Counted from the stretch's first letter, positions 17,692 through 27,163 are shown. The stretch is 64,000 bases of DNA from Paenibacillus glycinis (GCF_009909185.1 NZ_JAAAMV010000020.1:1-64000), one strand, 5' to 3'. Notes: a model not told the origin generated them from the letters alone. Program-made: numbers and translations.

Positions 17692-19516
17692 CTTCATTCT
17701 CCTCCCATGTTGTCACGGCCGGCATCGTCACGGTCACGAGCATGCCGGGGCCTTCTCTGCTGCGGTAGCGTATGCCCGCCTGCTCGCCGAATACCTGCTT
17801 GAGCCGCTCGTTCACGTTGCGCGTGCCGAACGAGTCGTTCGCGCCGTTCGCGCCTTCCGCGCCGGCCAGCATGGCATTCAAGGCGTTCGCGTCGGCGCCG
17901 ACGCCGTTGTCGGCGATATCGATGACGATCCGGTCCCCGAGTTTGCGCGCGTCGATCTCGATGAAGCCTTTGCCGTGGCGTTTCTCGATGCCGTGCAGGA
18001 TCGCGTTTTCGACGAGCGGCTGCAGGATCAGCTTGACCGTCAAGTGTCCGTATACTTCCGGCTCCACCTGGAGCGCGTAGTCCAGCTTGTCCTTGAACCG
18101 GAACCGGTGGATCGACAGGTAGCTCTCGACCTGGCGCAGCTCGTCCTCGATCGGGATGATGCTGCGGCCTTTGCTGAGGCTGTACCGGAAGAAATCCGAC
18201 AGGCTCGTGACCATATCGCTGATGTCGGGCACGTCGTGGCGCAGCGCGATCCAATTGATGGAATCGAGCGTATTGTACAGGAAGTGCGGATTGATCTGCG
18301 ACTGCAGCGCCTTGAGCTCCGCTTCTTTCTTCTTGACCTCGCTGACGTACAGCTTGTTGATCAACTCTTTGATCTGCATTATCATCTTATTGTATTGGCT
18401 GAACAGGTACGTGAATTCGTCCTTCCGCCGGTATTGGACCTGGATGTCGAAATTGCCTTCCTGGGCATACGACATCGTCTTGATGAATTTGCGGATCGGC
18501 TTCGTGATGTTGTTCGAGAGCAGCAGCGCGATGGCGAAGGCGAGCACCATGCACAGCGCGAGCACCGCGTACATCGCCCGCCGGAAGGACACGAGCTTGC
18601 CGTTGAGATCGCCGATCGGCGACACGGAGACGACGGTCCAGTCGAGGTTGTCGATGCGCCGGAAGGAGACGAGCTCGGACCGGCCGCCGATGCGTTCGTC
18701 GAACGAGCCGACCGTCTCCGGCTGCCTCAACAGCTTCGGCATATAGGCTTCTCCCGCCAAGCTGCGCCCGAGAAGATCGAGGTCGGGGCTCACGATCACG
18801 TTCGCCTTGCTGTCGACGATGAAAATGGAGCTGTTCTCGGAAGGCTTGAGCTGGACGAGCATGCTGTTGAAGTCGTTGATATCGGCATCGATCGTGAGCA
18901 GGCCGACGTAAGGAATCGTCATGTTTCGCAGGCCGAAGAGCCGCTTGGCGAGTTTGATCGTGTAGGACGTGCCGCCGGCCGCCGCATCCGCCTGCAGGCC
19001 GACGATCGAATAGCGGGCTTTCGGCGGCAGGGCGACGTACCAAGGCTCCTTCTCGATCTCGCTGATCGTCGACACGTTGCGCGAGAAATTGTATTGCACG
19101 TATTCGGGCCGGTCCAGCATGTACAGCTTCGGGACGAACTGCTTGGCCGGACCTTCGGGCTGCGCGTAGATATCGAGAATTTTGTTCAGATTCGCCAGCT
19201 CGTTCACGAACCCGACTTGATCGGACGGACGCTCGGCGGACAGCATGTCCAGCATGTCGGGATTGAGGTAGATGGAATTGGCCACGCCGTCCATTTCGTC
19301 GAATTTCTTGACGAGCACCGTTTCCATCATCGCCAGGTTCTTCTGGACCGAGGCATTGATGTTCTCCGTGATGGTCTGGTACGACTCGTTGTAGATCGTC
19401 ACGGAGATGATCGACGTCGGCAGGATGACGAGCAGCAGAAAATAGAGCAGCAGCCGGTATTTGAGGCTTACCCGGTTGAACGGAAGCAAGCCGTATGCTT
19501 TACGGAGCGTGAGCAT
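17666..19516 (-). CDS. YesM-type sensor histidine kinase, locus B
   Basis: A 616-residue kinase with TM1 at about 18-40, an extracellular domain of about 270 residues, TM2 around 314-332, HAMP, phospho-His411 in 'INPHFLYNTLD', then HATPase with 'VENAILHGIEKRHGKG' and 'ADNGVGAD'. The start is placed at 19516, because AAAGGAGCGG precedes that ATG on the minus strand; an upstream ATG at 19564 would add 16 residues and cross the cre site. It is divergent from an orphan sugar-binding lipoprotein (65 bp between starts), which may deliver the ligand to the sensor. Confidence 0.91.
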   Translation of the reverse strand: MLTLRKAYGLLPFNRVSLKYRLLLYFLLLVILPTSIISVTIYNESYQTITENINASVQKNLAMMETVLVKKFDEMDGVANSIYLNPDMLDMLSAERPSDQVGFVNELANLNKILDIYAQPEGPAKQFVPKLYMLDRPEYVQYNFSRNVSTISEIEKEPWYVALPPKARYSIVGLQADAAAGGTSYTIKLAKRLFGLRNMTIPYVGLLTIDADINDFNSMLVQLKPSENSSIFIVDSKANVIVSPDLDLLGRSLAGEAYMPKLLRQPETVGSFDERIGGRSELVSFRRIDNLDWTVVSVSPIGDLNGKLVSFRRAMYAVLALCMVLAFAIALLLSNNITKPIRKFIKTMSYAQEGNFDIQVQYRRKDEFTYLFSQYNKMIMQIKELINKLYVSEVKKKEAELKALQSQINPHFLYNTLDSINWIALRHDVPDISDMVTSLSDFFRYSLSKGRSIIPIEDELRQVESYLSIHRFRFKDKLDYALQVEPEVYGHLTVKLILQPLVENAILHGIEKRHGKGFIEIDARKLGDRIVIDIADNGVGADANALNAMLAGAEGANGANDSFGTRNVNERLKQVFGEQAGIRYRSREGPGMLVTVTMPAVTTWEENEDAQDDHRG

Positions 19517-19543
19517 GGGAACGCCGCTCCTTTCCACGATTTG

Positions 19544-19558
19544 ATGATAACGGTTACA
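19544..19558 (+). promoter_or_regulatory. cre-like site between kinase and binding-protein genes
   Basis: ATGATAACGGTTACA matches the cre consensus at 14 of 15 positions. It covers the predicted start point of the minus-strand promoter. Confidence 0.5.
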
Positions 19559-19562
19559 CACC

Positions 19563-19591
19563 ATTATAAGGGGATTAGAAAATGATGAAAA
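19563..19591 (-). promoter_or_regulatory. promoter of the locus B kinase-regulator operon
   Basis: On the minus strand, TTTTCA (19591-19586), 17 bp, TATAAT (19568-19563), about 47 bp before the kinase ATG. A plus-strand alternative TTGATG-18-TATAAG would start transcription almost at the binding-protein ATG. Confidence 0.4.
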
Positions 19592-21039
19592 GCGCCCATT
19601 TTGGCAAAGCGCGGCTTCTGATCGCGGGCTTGGTCCTCGTCGCGGCCGCCGGCTGCGGCCGCGACGGCCATCCGCAGCCGGCGGCTTCCGAGGCCGCCGC
19701 CGGGGCGGAGGAGCGGGAGACGCTTACTTTCGCCTTGCAGGATACCGCCGAAACGCAGGACATCGAACGCTTGATCGCGGCATTCAACACGGATCATCCG
19801 GACGCGCCGGCCAAGCTTCTCCTTCTGCCGCGCGACACGTACGACGAATCGCTGAACATGCTCATGACCTCGGGCGAAGGGCCGGACGTCTTCCAGATCG
19901 GCACCGGCTGGCTCACCAGCTACATCTACAAAAACTGGCTGCTCGACCTGTCGGAAGCGGCGCCGGACGACGTGCGCCGGGCATTCCCCGGATGGGCGGC
20001 CGATTATACGAAGCTCAACGATCATTACTATGCGATCCCCTCCGGCATGCTGACGGTGAGGCTCATCTATAACAAGAATTTGCTGGCGGGGGCCGGCTGC
20101 GACCCGGACAAGCCGCCGGCGGCGCTGGCGGAATTGAAGCGCTGCGCCGTCGGGATATCCAAGGCGGGCACCGGGTATCGCAAATACGGCTTCGCGCTGC
20201 CGGCGAGCGAGGACGAGGCCGGCTTTCAGCAGCCGCTCGAGATGGCGGGCACGTACAGCGGCGCGTATTATTACGATTATGCCAAAGGAAAGTACGACTT
20301 TTCCGTCTATTTGCCTTGGTTTCGAACGGTGCTCGACATGAAGCGGGAGGGCGGGCTGTTTCCCGGCGAGATGTCGCTGAAGACCGATACGGCGCTGACG
20401 CAATTCGCGGAGGGGAATATCGGAATGATGATCGTGTCGAGCCGCGACATCGCGGCGCTCGAGCGCATGCGGCCGGGTTCGTTCGAATGGGGAATCGCGA
20501 TGCCGCCGCTGTTCGACGAGGCAGACAAGGGAAAGGGCGCGCTGATGATCGAGCCCGAGCCGCCCTATGCCGTCAATGCGTACACGACGCATAAGGAGGC
20601 GGCGGTCGAGCTGTGGCAATATCTGCTGTCGAGCGGCTATCTCGGGGAACTTTACAAGCAGAGCGACCTCATTCCCGCGCGCTCGGACGTGGCGAACGAC
20701 GAGCGCTACCGGCCGGAGCTGCCGAGCATGCGGCAATTCTTGCCGACGAACGAGGAGTCGATTTATCCGCAGGAGCCTGAATTCATCTTGAAAAACGAGC
20801 AGGCGCAGTTCACGCCGAGCAACCTCGGAGATGCCGCGCGGATGAAGGCGTACCGGGATATCCTGCAGGGGCTTCGCGATCCCAAGGATGCGCTGGCGGA
20901 GCTGTCTGCGCAGTATAACCGTTCGCTGCACGACGCCGTCTATCTGAATCCGGTCGTGAACCTGAACGACTACGTCTACCCGGCTTTCGATCCGAGGCAT
21001 CCGCTGCGGTCGGTGAAGCAGGACGCGGACGAAGGATAG
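19582..21039 (+). CDS. orphan ABC-type sugar-binding lipoprotein
   Basis: A 485-residue CUT1-type binding protein with lipobox 'AAAGC' (Cys25), then 'TLTFALQDTAETQDIERLIA', and typical family segments ('GEGPDVFQIGTGWLTSYI', 'YYAIPSGMLTVRLIYNKNLL'). No permease follows; the next gene is the GH30 enzyme after 112 bp, with its own promoter. It faces the sensor kinase across a 65-bp divergent region. That placement suggests either a ligand-presenting partner of the kinase or a binding protein feeding the importer encoded at 27-31 kb. GAAGGGGA lies before the ATG (the Shine-Dalgarno is partly AAGGGG). Confidence 0.87.
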   Translation: MMKSAHFGKARLLIAGLVLVAAAGCGRDGHPQPAASEAAAGAEERETLTFALQDTAETQDIERLIAAFNTDHPDAPAKLLLLPRDTYDESLNMLMTSGEGPDVFQIGTGWLTSYIYKNWLLDLSEAAPDDVRRAFPGWAADYTKLNDHYYAIPSGMLTVRLIYNKNLLAGAGCDPDKPPAALAELKRCAVGISKAGTGYRKYGFALPASEDEAGFQQPLEMAGTYSGAYYYDYAKGKYDFSVYLPWFRTVLDMKREGGLFPGEMSLKTDTALTQFAEGNIGMMIVSSRDIAALERMRPGSFEWGIAMPPLFDEADKGKGALMIEPEPPYAVNAYTTHKEAAVELWQYLLSSGYLGELYKQSDLIPARSDVANDERYRPELPSMRQFLPTNEESIYPQEPEFILKNEQAQFTPSNLGDAARMKAYRDILQGLRDPKDALAELSAQYNRSLHDAVYLNPVVNLNDYVYPAFDPRHPLRSVKQDADEG

Positions 21040-21054
21040 GAAAGGCCGGAAACT

Positions 21055-21090
21055 CGATAGAAAATTGAAGTCCGCAATAGATAATTTGAT
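21055..21090 (+). promoter_or_regulatory. tandem two-box element before the GH30 gene (locus B)
   Basis: Two direct half-sites, ATAGAAAATTGAAG (21057-21070) and ATAGATAATTTGAT (21077-21090), are 20 bp apart and preceded by CG. The whole 36-bp block reappears at 27081-27116 with 30 of 36 bases identical. This is the probable binding site of the adjacent YesN-type regulator. Confidence 0.65.
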
Positions 21091-21101
21091 GTAGCTTACG
21101 C

Positions 21102-21116
21102 TTGTAAGCGTATACA
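21102..21116 (+). promoter_or_regulatory. cre site overlapping the GH30 -10 box
   Basis: TTGTAAGCGTATACA fits the cre consensus completely. Its last six bases TATACA (21111-21116) are the best -10 candidate, so CcpA binding would compete with RNA polymerase. TACGCTT-gt-AAGCGTA forms a palindrome over the same bases. Confidence 0.65.
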
Positions 21117-21151
21117 CTTGGAGGTGATAACGCAGAGGAGGAGATTGGTTA

Positions 21152-24100
21152 ATGAGATCGTTGAAGTTGCGAAGAACGATCGGCGTCGCGCTTGCGGCGC
21201 TGATCGCGTGTTCCGGCCTGCCCGCCAAGCCGGCGGGAGCGGAGGCCGCGCCGGCGTACGACGTCACCGTGTCGGGCGTCGACCAGCAGACGGTGAAGGG
21301 CTGGGGCATATTCCCTTCCTGGAACCGCGCGGACTGGAACCGGGATTTTACCGACAAGACGGGGGCGCAGCAAGCCTTGTTCGAGGATCTGGGCGCCTCG
21401 ATGTTCCGGGTCATGATTCCGGCCGTGGCCGGAGACGGGGACGGCAATCTGATCGACGCCAAAATGCAGGAAATTTACGGAATCGTCCATGCCGGCGAGA
21501 CGAGAGGGATGCACGATTACATCGTGTCGGTCTGGTCCCCGCCGATCGGGATGAAGACGCTGCCGACCGTTAATGGATGGACGGGCTCGGAGCACGTGAG
21601 GCTCCGCACCGACAAGGAGACGGCTTACGCGGACTACCTCGTCAAATCGATTCAGTGGCTGGCGGCTCACGGCGCGAGCGTGCCCAAGGCGCTCAGCTTC
21701 CAGAACGAACCGTTGTCGCAAATCGTCAGCGAGTGGTGCTACTGGGGCGGAGACAACGGCACGCAGTACCAGCGCGTCGCCAAGCTGCTGCGCGCCAAGC
21801 TCGACGCCGCCGGGCTGAACGCCGTGGAGATTCTCGGTCCGGAAGGCGCAGCTTATCATGAGAACGAGCTGCTGCTCGGCGAAGATTTCTCCGCGCTCCG
21901 CAGCGACCCGGAGCTGAACGCGGCGATCGGTGGGCTGGCCTCGCATAGTTATTTCGCCAAGGGCTTCGACAACAACGACGTGTACAAGAACTATCGCGCC
22001 GCGCTCGATCAGGTGCCGGACAAGGACCTGTGGCAGACCGAGTACAGCACGCTCATCGCCGGCGTCTCGGAGATGGACATGGCGATCAACGCCGCCCAGC
22101 GCCTGGCGGGCGACATGGCGCTCATCAAGGACAATTATTGGTTCTGGTGGCTGGGCTGGGCGAACGGCAGGCACCCGACCGACGTCGGCGAGGTGCTGCT
22201 TGACGGCGACGGCTATACCGTGACCAAGTCGAAAGCGTTCTACGTGCTCAGCAATTTGTTCAAGAACGTTCCCGTCGGCTCGACCGTCAGACGAGTCAGC
22301 GCGGATCCGGCCTCCGGCTTGACGACGACGGACGCGGTATGGATGGACGCGGTCGCGTTCGTGAACGGCAGCCAAACGACCGCGCTGCTGGTCAATCCGA
22401 CGAACGCCGCGAAAACCGTGAACGTGAACGGCCTGACCGGGACGACGGCCAACGTGTACCAGCTGACCGCCGACGTCGCGAAAGGCCAGGACATGCAGCT
22501 GGCGGCTTCCCGCAACATTCAAGGCGGCAAGGCTTCCGCGGTCGTGCTGCCGGCCAGGAGCGTGTCCGTCGTCGTCACGTCCGACGAGGACGCGGCGCCG
22601 CCGCATATCGTGTTCGATCAGTCCGGCAGCACGTCCGTCAAGGATGCGGCCTATGCCGTGAGAGACTCGCAATTCACGGTGTCGGGGCATCTGGATGAAG
22701 CAGGCACGCTGCTGATCAACGGACAAGCCGTGCCGGTCGCGGGCGATAACAGCTTCAGCACGACCGTCGCGCTTGGGCCCGGGGATAATACGATCACGGC
22801 CGTGGCGAAGGATGGAGCCGGCAACGAAGGCGAGCCCGTGACGTTGTTCGTCAGGTACGATCCGTCGTACTTGGGGCTGACCTTGGACCAGAGCGGACTG
22901 CAGTACGTCAAGCAAGGGGATTACGCCGTCTCGGGCCGGACGAACGGCAGCGCGGCGGTGACCGTGAAGCAGACGGCCGGCGGCGAAACGGTCAAGCAGG
23001 AGACGATCCAAGTGGGAACGCCGGATGAAGGCGGCGGCCAGGCGGGCGACGTCATCCGGCAGATCCTGAACGATAACTACGTCTCGTCGGGAGCGGGGTT
23101 GACCAGCGCGCAAGGCGGCTTTACGACGAACGCGCAGGTCGTGTGGGACAGCCGATCGGTATTCGCGCCGGCCGAAGGGGAGCGCTCGCTCCGGTTGAAA
23201 TTAACGGCCGGCTTTGCCCGCGTCGGCTTGAATTTCCTGAATTCGGGGAATCAAGCGGCAGCGGAGGATTATGCCGCGGTCAAGGACACCGCGGCGCTCC
23301 AATTCCAGGTGTATACGAAGAGCAAGGTGGACAGCTTCTCCGCCGTGCTGATCTCGGATAACGGCGGAACGGCGGTCGAGGCGAGGCTGCCGCTCTCGAG
23401 CTACATTGCCGCCGCGGATTACGGGGCCAAGTGGACGCAGGCGACCATTCCTTTGTCCGATTTCGACGCGGCGCAACGCTTCAACGCAGCGACAGGCGAG
23501 GCAACCTCGCTGCCCGTGCAATGGAGCAGCGTCAAGGCAATCGGCTTCGAAAGCAATCATACGGCTTATTACGATCCGTATATCGACGATTTGAAGATCG
23601 TATCGACCGGCAGCCAGGACGACGGCTCGGACGGCGGCGATGACGGCGGCAACGCGGCTCCGCTTGCGTTCAGCACGGTCTTGAACTTGAGCCAAGGCGA
23701 GAATGCGATCGCCGTCACGGCGTCCAATCTGCTGAACCAAACCGCCGTGCCCGCGTCGGTGCGGGTCGTGTACGATCCGAACCCGCCGGTGCTGACCGTG
23801 CCTTCCGAAGGCTCGACCTCGGGTACCAGCTACGTGTTGAACGGCAGCGTCAACGAGGATGCCGTCATCAGCGTCAACGGAACGACGGCGACCCTGAAGC
23901 CTGACCGCACGTTTACGGCCGTGGTCCGCGTGACCAAGGGCGAGAATACGATTACGGTCACGGCGAAGGATCCGGCAGGCAACGAATCGCAGTCTGTCGT
24001 CATCGTGACCGCCGATCCCGTCGAGGACGGATCGTTGGCGCCGGGCGTCGCGGTCTCGGACCGGGCGGCGGCCGAGCCGACGATCGACGGGGAGCTGTCC

Positions 24101-27001
24101 GAACCCGGCTGGTCGGTCAACAACCGGGTGGAGAAGATGATCACCGGCGCATCCGACAACAACGTCACGTTCGGCTCGATGTGGAACGACGACAAGTTGT
24201 TCGTCGCGATGAAGGTGCTGGACGCCAATCTGGTCAACGATACGGCCGGCGCCTTGACCTATCAGGACGATTCGATCGAAATCTACCTGGACGGGGACAA
24301 CGCGCGCAGCTCCGTGTTCGGCACGGACGATCATCAAATTACGCTCGGCTGGCATGATGACCAGCTGTCGGTCGGCGGAGACATACCCGGCATCACCTTC
24401 GCGCAGAAGGATATCGACGGCGGATTTACGGTCGAAATGGCCATTCCGTGGAGCGGGATCGGCATTCAGCCCCCTGCCGACAATGCGGTGATCGGCTTCG
24501 ACGCGGCTTATAACGACGACGACGGCGGCAACGGCGGATTGCGTCAAAGCCAGCTGATGTGGCGAGGCAACGCGGACAATTGGCGCAGCACGGCCGCCTT
24601 CGGCAGCTTGTATTTGAACGACGGCAAGAACGCGGCTGCCGCAGTGGAGCCTTCCGGCGCGCTGACGGTCGACGGGGCGCTTAACGAGCCGTCCTGGTCG
24701 CTGAACAACGACGTAACCAAGGCGATTACCGGTACGTCCAATAACGGCGTCAGCTTCGGAACGCTCGGCGACACGCAGAATTTGTACGTCGGCATTGAAG
24801 TGCTGGATGCCGATCTGCGCAACGATACGGCCGGCGCGCAAACCTATCAGGACGATTCGGTGGAGGTTTACCTCGACGCCGACCATAATCAAGGCGCCGC
24901 ATACGATTCGTATGACCATCAGCTGACGCTTGGCTGGCATGATACGCAGCTGTCCATGATCGGCAATTTGGCCAACGTACAATATGCGCAGAAGGACATC
25001 GCCGGCGGTTATACGGTCGAGCTGGCTATTCCGTGGGCGTCCCTCGGCATCGATCCGGCCCGCGATATTACGCTCGGCTTCGATATCGGCAATAACGACG
25101 ACGACGGCGGCAACGCCGGCAATCGCGAAAGCCAGATCTTATGGAACGGAACCGGCGATAACTGGCGGGACACCTCCGGCTTCGGAAACCTGTTGAACCA
25201 TAACCTGAGTCTCGCGCTGCCGGACGATGAAACGCCAGATCCGGACGGACTCTCTTTGTTCACGGATGACAATGCGAATTTGAGCAAGCTGTACGCCAAA
25301 TCGAATCTGATCGTCAACGCCTCCGGCCATCCGGAGAATTTCTCTGGCGATGCTACACGTATCGCGCACAATATCGATAATCCGACAACGCCGGAATACG
25401 TCGTTTACCGTTCGCCGGAGGGAGACATCTATTCCTTCGACATTACGACCGGCCTGTTCTCGGGCACGCCGCAATTCGCCTTCTACGGCTCGGCGGACGG
25501 CGCGAATTTCACGAAAATCACGGCGGCTTCCAAGCTGACGGGCGGAGCGAACGGTTATGCGGTATTCAGCAATACCGCGAGCGGACTGCCGGCGGGAACC
25601 AAATACCTGAAGATTGAATTCCCGGGCCTGGAGAACTGGAAAGAGCAGCTGATGAACGTCGGCTTCAAGTACTTCGGCGCCACGACGCCGCCGGATGACG
25701 GAGAGGTCTCGACCTTCACGGACGAAGCGGCCGACTTGTCCAAGCTGATCGGCAAATCGGGCCATATCGTCAATGCCTTCGGCGGGCAGCTGGAGAAGTA
25801 CGCCGGCGACGGCGACCGGATCATTCATTCGAACGACGACAGCCTGGAACCGGAGTACGTCATCTACAAGTCGCCGGACGGCGATATCCGGTCCTATAAC
25901 GTCAACGTGACGAACTGGACGAGTCTGCCGAAGACGGTCAAATTCACGCTTTACGGTTCCGCGGACGGACAGAGTTTTACCGAGCTGCCCGTTCATTCGC
26001 AAATTCTCAGCAATGCGTCCGGTTACGACACGATCGGCTTGACCGGGGACGATCTGGCGAGCGGGATCCGCTACCTGAAGATCGTGTTCCCTTACGGGGA
26101 TCCGGCGTGCGACAACTGGACGAGCACGATCAACAAAGTCGCGTTCGCGTACGCCGCCGATGCGACTCCGGCGGAAGGTCCGATCTCGGCTTCCGCGGTC
26201 TTGTCGGGCGCGTCTTCCGTTTCGGCGGGTCAGACCTACGTGCTTCATTACGGGGTGTCCGACCTGCAGGGCAGCATCGCGGCGGAGGACCTGAAGCTTC
26301 AATACAACCCTGCCCTGTTCGAATTCGTCTCGGTCAACGAATCGAAACCCGGGTTCGCGATTGCCGGACAGTCGGCCGTCCCGGGCACGGTGCACGTGAT
26401 TCTGGCCGCTGCCGGTACCGCGAATGCCGTGAACGAGGACGGCGATATCCTTCAATTCACGCTCAAGGCGAAGACACCGGACACAGCCGTATCTTCGGCG
26501 TTTTCAATAACGAACAACGTCGTCTCCACGGTCGGCGGGGAGGAAACGCAGCTGGAGAACGCGGCGCATAACGTCGAGATCGCGATCGTCGACAAAACGG
26601 CGTTGTCCGAGGCGATCGCGCAGGCGCAGGCTGCGCTGAACGCCGCTGTGGAGGGCTCGCATGCAGGACAGCACCGAACGGGCTCCAAAGCGATTTTGCA
26701 GGCGGCGATTGCTGCCGCCCAATCATCCGCGAACGATGCCGCGGCAACGCAGGCGCAAGTGAATCAAGCCGTCCTGACGCTGCAAGCTGCCGTCCAAACG
26801 TTCGCGCAATCGGCCATCCAGACCGGCGATATGAACGCGGACGGCAAGATCAGCGCCGGCGATCTCGGCATCGCGGCCGGTTATTACGGCAAAACCTTAA
26901 CGGATGCCGGCTGGGACGAGACCTACCGAGACGCCGACATGAACGGCGACGGCATCATCGACACGGCGGATTTCGCCGCGCTGGCCGCTTATTTCCTATA
27001 A
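21152..27001 (+). CDS. secreted multidomain GH30-like glycoside hydrolase with CBM9, cohesin, FIVAR and dockerin modules
   Basis: A 1949-residue secreted enzyme. Signal peptide to about residue 30. Residues about 36-480 form a GH30-like (clan A) catalytic unit, with acid/base Glu186 in 'SFQNEP' and nucleophile Glu297 in 'WQTEYS'. Then come an Ig-like domain (about 482-570), a beta-sandwich likely carbohydrate-binding region (about 628-826), another Ig-like domain (about 877-955), two CBM9-type domains (about 968-1155 and 1163-1348), two copies of an unnamed ~150-residue module (about 1367-1510 and 1520-1670), cohesin (about 1677-1812), FIVAR (about 1813-1887) and dockerin (about 1891-1949, 'GDMNADGKISAGD' and 'DADMNGDGIIDTAD'). 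It probably cuts a plant hemicellulose or galactan; the subfamily is unclear. There is no SLH or sortase anchor. Own promoter, two-box element and cre upstream, terminator downstream. Confidence 0.85.
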   Translation: MRSLKLRRTIGVALAALIACSGLPAKPAGAEAAPAYDVTVSGVDQQTVKGWGIFPSWNRADWNRDFTDKTGAQQALFEDLGASMFRVMIPAVAGDGDGNLIDAKMQEIYGIVHAGETRGMHDYIVSVWSPPIGMKTLPTVNGWTGSEHVRLRTDKETAYADYLVKSIQWLAAHGASVPKALSFQNEPLSQIVSEWCYWGGDNGTQYQRVAKLLRAKLDAAGLNAVEILGPEGAAYHENELLLGEDFSALRSDPELNAAIGGLASHSYFAKGFDNNDVYKNYRAALDQVPDKDLWQTEYSTLIAGVSEMDMAINAAQRLAGDMALIKDNYWFWWLGWANGRHPTDVGEVLLDGDGYTVTKSKAFYVLSNLFKNVPVGSTVRRVSADPASGLTTTDAVWMDAVAFVNGSQTTALLVNPTNAAKTVNVNGLTGTTANVYQLTADVAKGQDMQLAASRNIQGGKASAVVLPARSVSVVVTSDEDAAPPHIVFDQSGSTSVKDAAYAVRDSQFTVSGHLDEAGTLLINGQAVPVAGDNSFSTTVALGPGDNTITAVAKDGAGNEGEPVTLFVRYDPSYLGLTLDQSGLQYVKQGDYAVSGRTNGSAAVTVKQTAGGETVKQETIQVGTPDEGGGQAGDVIRQILNDNYVSSGAGLTSAQGGFTTNAQVVWDSRSVFAPAEGERSLRLKLTAGFARVGLNFLNSGNQAAAEDYAAVKDTAALQFQVYTKSKVDSFSAVLISDNGGTAVEARLPLSSYIAAADYGAKWTQATIPLSDFDAAQRFNAATGEATSLPVQWSSVKAIGFESNHTAYYDPYIDDLKIVSTGSQDDGSDGGDDGGNAAPLAFSTVLNLSQGENAIAVTASNLLNQTAVPASVRVVYDPNPPVLTVPSEGSTSGTSYVLNGSVNEDAVISVNGTTATLKPDRTFTAVVRVTKGENTITVTAKDPAGNESQSVVIVTADPVEDGSLAPGVAVSDRAAAEPTIDGELSEPGWSVNNRVEKMITGASDNNVTFGSMWNDDKLFVAMKVLDANLVNDTAGALTYQDDSIEIYLDGDNARSSVFGTDDHQITLGWHDDQLSVGGDIPGITFAQKDIDGGFTVEMAIPWSGIGIQPPADNAVIGFDAAYNDDDGGNGGLRQSQLMWRGNADNWRSTAAFGSLYLNDGKNAAAAVEPSGALTVDGALNEPSWSLNNDVTKAITGTSNNGVSFGTLGDTQNLYVGIEVLDADLRNDTAGAQTYQDDSVEVYLDADHNQGAAYDSYDHQLTLGWHDTQLSMIGNLANVQYAQKDIAGGYTVELAIPWASLGIDPARDITLGFDIGNNDDDGGNAGNRESQILWNGTGDNWRDTSGFGNLLNHNLSLALPDDETPDPDGLSLFTDDNANLSKLYAKSNLIVNASGHPENFSGDATRIAHNIDNPTTPEYVVYRSPEGDIYSFDITTGLFSGTPQFAFYGSADGANFTKITAASKLTGGANGYAVFSNTASGLPAGTKYLKIEFPGLENWKEQLMNVGFKYFGATTPPDDGEVSTFTDEAADLSKLIGKSGHIVNAFGGQLEKYAGDGDRIIHSNDDSLEPEYVIYKSPDGDIRSYNVNVTNWTSLPKTVKFTLYGSADGQSFTELPVHSQILSNASGYDTIGLTGDDLASGIRYLKIVFPYGDPACDNWTSTINKVAFAYAADATPAEGPISASAVLSGASSVSAGQTYVLHYGVSDLQGSIAAEDLKLQYNPALFEFVSVNESKPGFAIAGQSAVPGTVHVILAAAGTANAVNEDGDILQFTLKAKTPDTAVSSAFSITNNVVSTVGGEETQLENAAHNVEIAIVDKTALSEAIAQAQAALNAAVEGSHAGQHRTGSKAILQAAIAAAQSSANDAAATQAQVNQAVLTLQAAVQTFAQSAIQTGDMNADGKISAGDLGIAAGYYGKTLTDAGWDETYRDADMNGDGIIDTADFAALAAYFL

Positions 27002-27011
27002 GACCAAGCCT

Positions 27012-27047
27012 AGGAGCAGTCCCGCGTTTCGGGGGGATTGCTCCTTT
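27012..27047 (+). terminator. intrinsic terminator after the GH30 gene
   Basis: AGGAGCA (27012-27018) pairs with TGCTCCT (27039-27045), with inner CCC/GGG pairing, then TTT. It lies 10 bp after the stop. Confidence 0.6.
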
Positions 27048-27080
27048 CCCGTCGCGGAAGCATCCTTGCCCTTGCATATC

Positions 27081-27116
27081 CGATAGAATTTTGAAGGCCG
27101 CCGTAGATAATTTGAT
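27081..27116 (+). promoter_or_regulatory. tandem two-box element before the locus B importer operon
   Basis: ATAGAATTTTGAAG (27083-27096) and GTAGATAATTTGAT (27103-27116) are 20 bp apart, the same element as at 21055-21090. A TACAAT -10 follows at 27139-27144 with no good -35. Confidence 0.65.
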
Positions 27117-27163
27117 TCAGCCCGGGAGCGAAAGCGTCTACAATGGGAACTGTTACGGGACAT

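Noticed and set aside
15844-17802. A 652-codon plus-strand frame opposite the locus B regulator
   Set aside because: Mirror of the YesN-type gene; the translated product is rich in His/Arg/Asp without motifs.
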